The notes under the pieces: generated by a model | What the model was told of the DNA's origin: nothing | Database searches by the model: none | Seen by the model: only the letters and a program-made list of their open reading frames with translations | From: 2-02-FULL-48-14 sp041645035 | Lineage (GTDB): Bacteria > Patescibacteriota > Gracilibacteria > UBA1369 > 2-02-FULL-48-14 | NCBI GenBank assembly: GCA_041645035.1 | Contig: JBAZQU010000015.1 | Coordinates: 1-24,652, forward strand | Direction of reading: 5' to 3' | DNA length: 24,652 nucleotides | Program-made: the position numbers and the translations under genes | In this document: positions 20,944 through 24,652 of the stretch, in pieces | How the letters are laid out: every line of letters begins with the position of its first letter | Numbering within the stretch: position 1 is the stretch's first letter

Positions 20944-23454
20944 TTACTCAATCACTCCTTCCAGCTCCATGCTCTCTAAGAAAGCATCGATCATCTTTGC
21001 CGCTTCCGCTCGGTTCACGGAATCGTCGGGTCTGAAGATTTCACCTTCGCCATTATCACCGTTGATTACGCCAAGTTCTTGAGCATAGGCTACCGCATCA
21101 TAGTACTCATAGTTTTCAGTGACGTCCTTGAATGACGTATCCACATCTTCCGGAATAGTTACACCCATGGCTTCAAATAAACTTTGGATGACCTCTCCTC
21201 TTGTTGCGTAATCGTTCGGATCTTGAGTGATGTCTTCAGCTAAAGCCATGCCCAAATCCTCAGCTTTATCAAAGTATCCGGCGCTCCAGTGATCTTGAGC
21301 GTATGGATTGTAAGAGGTCCCTGTTCCCTTATCTTCCCCGGCGCTTTCAAGAGACATCTTCAGAATTTCACCAACCGTAACATTATCCGATGGGCCGAAA
21401 TAGCCCGTAAGATTACCTTGATCGTCTTTATACCCGCCGATAATGCCCTCTTCTTTAACGTCCATTACATAAGACATGAACCATTGATCGTCATCCGTAT
21501 CCATGAATGGGATCAATCCGTCGGTATATTTTTCTTCCCTTGCGTCTGTTTTAAGGTCTTCTATCTCATCGTCATAGTCGGCCAAGACATCTTTCATCTC
21601 TTCATCGCTGGCGCCCTTGGAGTTCAAGCCATCGACGACGGTGTAAATCTCACCCTGCAATGCGACGATTTCATCCACGCTATCTCCATAGAAGTTATAC
21701 CCCGCAATTTTTTCTGTCATGCTTCTGAGTTCGGATTCCAATGAAGCAATATCTCCCATCAATGAAGCGATCTTGCTATCGAGTTCAGCCAAAACAGCCA
21801 TTTTATCTTCGATCATCGTGTTCAATGTCTCTTCATCCATGTATGCGATTGAAGCGTTATCGAAGAATCCAACATCACCGAATTGTTCACTATAAGTCAT
21901 GAAATCCTCCAATTGGGTTGAATTAACATTTGCAAGTAACATTGCGATTACCTGTTCCAAAACATTTTGCGGAATGTTTGAAAGCAGCTCCAGCAATGCA
22001 TCCGGGTCGTTCACATCGATCGAATTGACGTAAGCATCCTTGTCGTACTGGCCAAAATCAATGCCAAGTTTGGAAAATTCTTTCTCGGCTTTTTTACCGA
22101 CTTCATCAAGTTCTTTGAATAAATCTTCCATTTCCTCTCCGTCTTCCGCGACTTCAAGTTTATCAAGCAAATCTTCAGCTTCTTCAAGCAGAACTTTTGC
22201 TTTTTCTACATCTTTACCTTCAGCTTCGAGTGCATCCAATTCCTCGGAAATCCAAGCAATATCTTCTCTTATCATAGCGAGCTCTTCATCTCTGAAGTTA
22301 TCCATCTCTTTTTCTTTTACCAGATCCCAAGCGTCTTCCATGGAATCCCACATGTCTTTTTCTTCATCCATCAAATCTCTCAAGTCGTCCGTATAATCTC
22401 TAACATCATCAATCGCTCGCCAAGTGTCTTCGCCGGCAGCTATTTCGGCCTCGGCCGTCTCTATCATTGAATCCAATTCCCCGCCACTCTCGAGAGCGGA
22501 CTTAATTGTAGAAATAGCTTCCTCCGCAGTCGCAACCGCAGCCTCGAATTCTCCCCCAATTTCTTCAACCGTCATACCTGTTTCCGCTTCTATTCGTGTG
22601 GATTCGATCAAGAAATCATAGAAATTTGCCAATCTCCCCCACATTTCCGCTTTTGTTCTATATATATCTCGCCAATCGTTAACCCCAGACACCCCTTGAG
22701 CATCCCAAAATTCGCTGGAATCTCCCGTGCCTGCGTTTACATAATTTTCATAAGCTTCTTCCATAGTGGCTTTGGAATCCTCGGCACTCGTCAAAAGCGC
22801 ATCAAATTCCGGCAGCAATTCCTCAATCGCATCGGAAGCGGTTTCAGTATAGGCGATTGCTTCTTCATATATGGATGACACTACAATGGTGTCATCTTCT
22901 TCAGCCCATTCCTCCATATTCTCCAAATCTTCCTGCCATCTTTCGGCCCTATCCAATAAATCTTCCATCCATTCTTCAGCCTCCTCTTTCGCATCACTTA
23001 TGTCTTCAGACCAGTCCGCAGCTTCTTCAAGCATTTCAGCCATGTTTTCCAAATCTTCTTCGGATTGTTCCGAATCCTGTTGCCAGTCAGAGTCATCACC
23101 ATCGTCACCACTATCATCATAGTCACTATTGTCACCATAATCATCGCCACTGTAATCATCCGTATCTTCGCAAGTATACGTCTCACCTACTTGGACACAT
23201 CTGCCATCGCAAACGCCGCAGCCTTGAGTGCTGTCATCAGTGCCATCATCTGCATCATAAGATCCATCACAAGTGTAAACACCCGCATCATCGTAATAAC
23301 AATTTTCCTCTGAGGCTAGCCAAGCGAATAAATTGTTAAATACATTTGCCTGCATTGCGCGGCCCACGCCAAAGAGAGAAGAAACTGACAGTATGCCAAT
23401 CAACACGCCTAACATCACTCTTTTGAGTGAGAACTCATACTTTTTGGTTTTCAT
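20944..23454 (-). CDS. Secreted S-layer-homology (SLH) surface protein with acidic coiled-coil body
   Basis: An 836-residue cell-surface protein. Residues 1-36 form a signal peptide (basic start, then MLGVLIGILSVSSLFGVG). Residues 52-95 hold six cysteines (52, 62, 79, 82, 86, 95), and 96-128 are almost pure Asp/Ser/Tyr/Gly. Residues ~130-640 are strongly acidic helices with coiled-coil character. The C-terminal ~190 residues contain three SLH-type repeats, each with an FxDxxxxWF-like start and a GYxDD or FRPDDxxxR(A/G)E-like core, which anchor proteins to cell-wall polymers. I start at ATG 23452-23454 because it gives a clean signal peptide and lies about 33 bases after a predicted transcript start; the longer frame to 23547 would begin before the promoter. 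Its position between two 34-bp repeats suggests an exchangeable surface gene. Confidence 0.85.
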   Translation of the reverse strand: MKTKKYEFSLKRVMLGVLIGILSVSSLFGVGRAMQANVFNNLFAWLASEENCYYDDAGVYTCDGSYDADDGTDDSTQGCGVCDGRCVQVGETYTCEDTDDYSGDDYGDNSDYDDSGDDGDDSDWQQDSEQSEEDLENMAEMLEEAADWSEDISDAKEEAEEWMEDLLDRAERWQEDLENMEEWAEEDDTIVVSSIYEEAIAYTETASDAIEELLPEFDALLTSAEDSKATMEEAYENYVNAGTGDSSEFWDAQGVSGVNDWRDIYRTKAEMWGRLANFYDFLIESTRIEAETGMTVEEIGGEFEAAVATAEEAISTIKSALESGGELDSMIETAEAEIAAGEDTWRAIDDVRDYTDDLRDLMDEEKDMWDSMEDAWDLVKEKEMDNFRDEELAMIREDIAWISEELDALEAEGKDVEKAKVLLEEAEDLLDKLEVAEDGEEMEDLFKELDEVGKKAEKEFSKLGIDFGQYDKDAYVNSIDVNDPDALLELLSNIPQNVLEQVIAMLLANVNSTQLEDFMTYSEQFGDVGFFDNASIAYMDEETLNTMIEDKMAVLAELDSKIASLMGDIASLESELRSMTEKIAGYNFYGDSVDEIVALQGEIYTVVDGLNSKGASDEEMKDVLADYDDEIEDLKTDAREEKYTDGLIPFMDTDDDQWFMSYVMDVKEEGIIGGYKDDQGNLTGYFGPSDNVTVGEILKMSLESAGEDKGTGTSYNPYAQDHWSAGYFDKAEDLGMALAEDITQDPNDYATRGEVIQSLFEAMGVTIPEDVDTSFKDVTENYEYYDAVAYAQELGVINGDNGEGEIFRPDDSVNRAEAAKMIDAFLESMELEGVIE

Positions 23455-23493
23455 TTCTATTTGGGTTAAGGGTAAAAATGAAAGCATCATGCC

Positions 23494-23522
23494 ACTATAG
23501 CACAATTTTGTAGACAGGGCAA
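23494..23522 (-). promoter_or_regulatory. SLH gene promoter (TTGCCC-N17-TATAGT)
   Basis: On the minus strand TTGCCC (23517-23522), 17 bases and TATAGT (23494-23499). The start near 23487 supports the internal ATG at 23454 as the true start codon. Confidence 0.55.
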
Positions 23523-23559
23523 GCTCTCCATATGCGTAATTCCCCATTTTAGAGACTGA

Positions 23560-23726
23560 GGGGGTGAGAATGGGTTAAGCAGCGCGGAGGATTCAAGTTG
23601 CTCGGCGAACAAAGACTTGCCATTTTTCTGCCAGCGGATCACCTCTTCAGTAACACTCTGCAGGGTGAACTCTTTTAGATTTTGCTTCAGTGAAAAGAGG
23701 GATAAGGAGGCCAGAAATGTATTAAG
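23560..23726 (-). pseudogene. Possible decayed coding segment
   Basis: The 342-base gap upstream of the SLH start contains one minus-strand frame free of stops from 23726 to 23487. Its middle reads like real protein (VTEEVIRWQKNGKSLFAEQL). It has no ATG near its beginning (only GTG inside) and runs into the SLH promoter, so I read it as the tail of a lost gene. I do not recognise the family. The rest of the gap holds the SLH promoter and the second 34-bp repeat. Confidence 0.25.
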
Positions 23727-23745
23727 CTAGTGAAACTCGCATCAC

Positions 23746-23779
23746 AATCAAAAATGCAGTAGAGGGACCAGTGTGACCA
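23746..23779. repeat. 34-bp dispersed repeat, copy 2
   Basis: Same orientation as the copy at 20440-20473, with three mismatches near its right end, about 3.3 kb away. It lies directly behind the end of the DUF5674 module. Confidence 0.75.
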
Positions 23780-23797
23780 TCCATGGTTTCCACTGAA

Positions 23798-24115
23798 CTA
23801 CCCGCGTGCTATTAATGCAAATCTAAAGAAATAGGCATCAATCGACTCCAGCGTTGTTTGATATTGGTTCTCACCAAAATAAATATCACAAAGCACTTCG
23901 CGCACACGTGCGATTTCTTTATATCCACTGTGCCAACGAGGGTCAGCGAGGGTCAAATCAATGAGTTCCAAAGCTCGGTCAAAAGCAGCATCAAACCGAA
24001 CTTTATCACGATTTTGCCACGATATTAAACGATGTATCTCACTCCCAATATTTGCCATTTGTTCGGCAAGTGTCAGGGTAAACCATCTTCCATTAGCCAA
24101 TTCAGTGTGGATCAT
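23798..24115 (-). CDS. Conserved hypothetical helical protein, partner of DUF5674, 105 aa
   Basis: I recall similar short proteins in Patescibacteria and other bacteria, without a known function. The family-like core is LAEQMANIGSEIHRLISWQNRD, followed by FDRALELIDLTLADPRW and VREVLCDIYFGENQYQ. It is all-helical and cytoplasmic, somewhat reminiscent of HEPN-type helical bundles, but the diagnostic RxxxxH motif is not evident. Its ATG overlaps the DUF5674 stop by 4 bases (ATGA), so the two are translated together. The shape of the pair (two ~110-residue proteins, overlapping, palindrome at the start) fits a toxin-antitoxin-like module, which is inference only. Confidence 0.65.
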   Translation of the reverse strand: MIHTELANGRWFTLTLAEQMANIGSEIHRLISWQNRDKVRFDAAFDRALELIDLTLADPRWHSGYKEIARVREVLCDIYFGENQYQTTLESIDAYFFRFALIARG

Positions 24116-24453
24116 ACCTCAACGAGCTTGTTTACGATTACAATGATTTTTTCTCGGATACTCAAATCTTGAACGTCACGCGAACGATTGTTTTGTCGAG
24201 GACGAATATTTATCATTGAATCAAATTCAACTCTTTCATCCAAAGGTAAACTCGTGTAGATATTTATTCCCCAGAGATTTTCTTGTTTCGAGCCTCGTTC
24301 AAGTAAAAATGCTTCTTCGTCAGCATGAAGTTCACCCCCGATCACCATGGTTTCCAGCTCAACGTCTACCACTGCTTTGACCATGTCCCCAAATCTTTCT
24401 TTTGCAATGTCTGAAAGCTCTTGTTTGCTGATTTTTTTATCTATAAACTTCAT
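24112..24453 (-). CDS. DUF5674 family protein
   Basis: A 113-residue protein matching my memory of DUF5674: AVVDVE near residue 32, GGELHADEEAFLLERGSKQENLWGINIY at 39-66, EFDSMINIRPRQNNRSR at 75-91 and a C-terminal KIIVIVNKLV helix. Strongly conserved His, Asp, Glu, Asn and Arg residues suggest a binding or catalytic pocket, but no activity is known to me. It is the first gene of a two-gene unit. Its start codon sits in the centre of a near-perfect 27-base palindrome that also covers the -10 box. Confidence 0.75.
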   Translation of the reverse strand: MKFIDKKISKQELSDIAKERFGDMVKAVVDVELETMVIGGELHADEEAFLLERGSKQENLWGINIYTSLPLDERVEFDSMINIRPRQNNRSRDVQDLSIREKIIVIVNKLVEV

Positions 24454-24468
24454 AATGAAAGTTTATAG
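24441..24468 (-). promoter_or_regulatory. Palindromic operator over the start of the DUF5674 gene
   Basis: CTATAAACTTCAT (24441-24453) faces ATGAAAGTTTATAG (24455-24468): 13-base arms, perfect except for one extra A. The right arm contains the minus-strand -10 box TATAAA (24462-24467), 8 bases before the ATG; the left arm encodes the first codons. A protein bound here would block transcription start. The -35 is weak. Confidence 0.6.
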
Positions 24469-24574
24469 GAATTGTCACTGTTTAACAAACACTTTCGCAA
24501 AACAATCAAAAACATGCTGATAGGATTCCTTGTGGTGAGGCCCATCATGCGCATTGAAAATACTGCATCATTAC

Positions 24575-24651
24575 GGGCCCGTAGCTCAGCTGGTTAGAGC
24601 GCTTCCATGGCATGGAAGAGGTCGTCGGTTCGAATCCGATCGGGTCCACCA
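24575..24651 (+). tRNA. tRNA-Ala (GGC), CCA encoded
   Basis: A full cloverleaf with acceptor GGGCCCG/CGGGTCC, which includes the G3-T70 wobble pair that identifies alanine tRNA. The anticodon stem CTTCC/GGAAG has loop ATGGCAT (anticodon GGC), the T-arm has TTCGAAT, the discriminator is A and CCA is encoded at 24649-24651. No clear promoter is seen upstream. Confidence 0.95.
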
Positions 24652-24652
24652 T

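Noticed and set aside
22040..23339. Serine- and histidine-rich plus-strand frames opposite the SLH gene
   Set aside because: They are reverse readings of Asp/Glu-rich repeats in the SLH protein and have the matching low complexity.

Overview
The window looks like a chromosome piece from a Patescibacteria (Candidate Phyla Radiation) bacterium, possibly near Peregrinibacteria; the lineage is inferred from gene content, not from a search. The clues are a baseplate-J-like membrane protein next to a PilM/FtsA-like ATPase, a DUF5674 gene, a large S-layer-homology (SLH) protein, an archaeal/eukaryote-type prolyl-tRNA synthetase, few Shine-Dalgarno sites and several promoters whose -10 box lies 6-9 bases before the start codon. 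TGA ends several genes, so the code is standard and not the TGA=Gly code of Gracilibacteria/Absconditabacteria.

Layout. Bases 1-400 hold the end of an IS5-type transposase and a headless TrmB-like regulator fragment. Bases 500-3,650 hold a DUF885-like metallopeptidase, two unrecognised proteins and tRNA-Val. Bases 3,690-5,070 hold a secreted subtilisin-like protease and, divergent from it, a candidate ~85-nt small RNA; the two promoters share one -35 element. Next come a proline-rich protein and a leftward operon (PilM/FtsA-like ATPase, baseplate-J-like protein, proS). Rightward from 10,397 lies a housekeeping block: Bax-inhibitor-1 protein, DUF177 protein, rpmF, nusB, rnc, then a small disordered protein. 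From 19,275 down to 13,400 runs a tightly overlapped operon, sufC-sufB-sufD-sufS-sufU plus an NOL1/NOP2/Sun rRNA methyltransferase: a complete SUF iron-sulfur assembly line from one promoter.

The right part is accessory: a 67-aa gene with its own promoter and terminator, tRNA-Ile2/Met(CAU), a RelB/RelE-like toxin-antitoxin pair with a visible operator, a decayed IS200-type (Y1) transposase, an 836-aa SLH surface protein lying between two copies of a 34-bp repeat, a two-gene DUF5674 module with a near-perfect palindrome over its start, and tRNA-Ala(GGC).

The most interesting items are the shared-element promoter pair with its candidate small RNA, the palindrome-controlled DUF5674 pair, the repeat-flanked toxin-antitoxin cassette, the recurrent triloop hairpins (several with a GAA loop), and the widespread leaderless promoter architecture. 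Everything was read by eye; all homology calls are from motif recognition.
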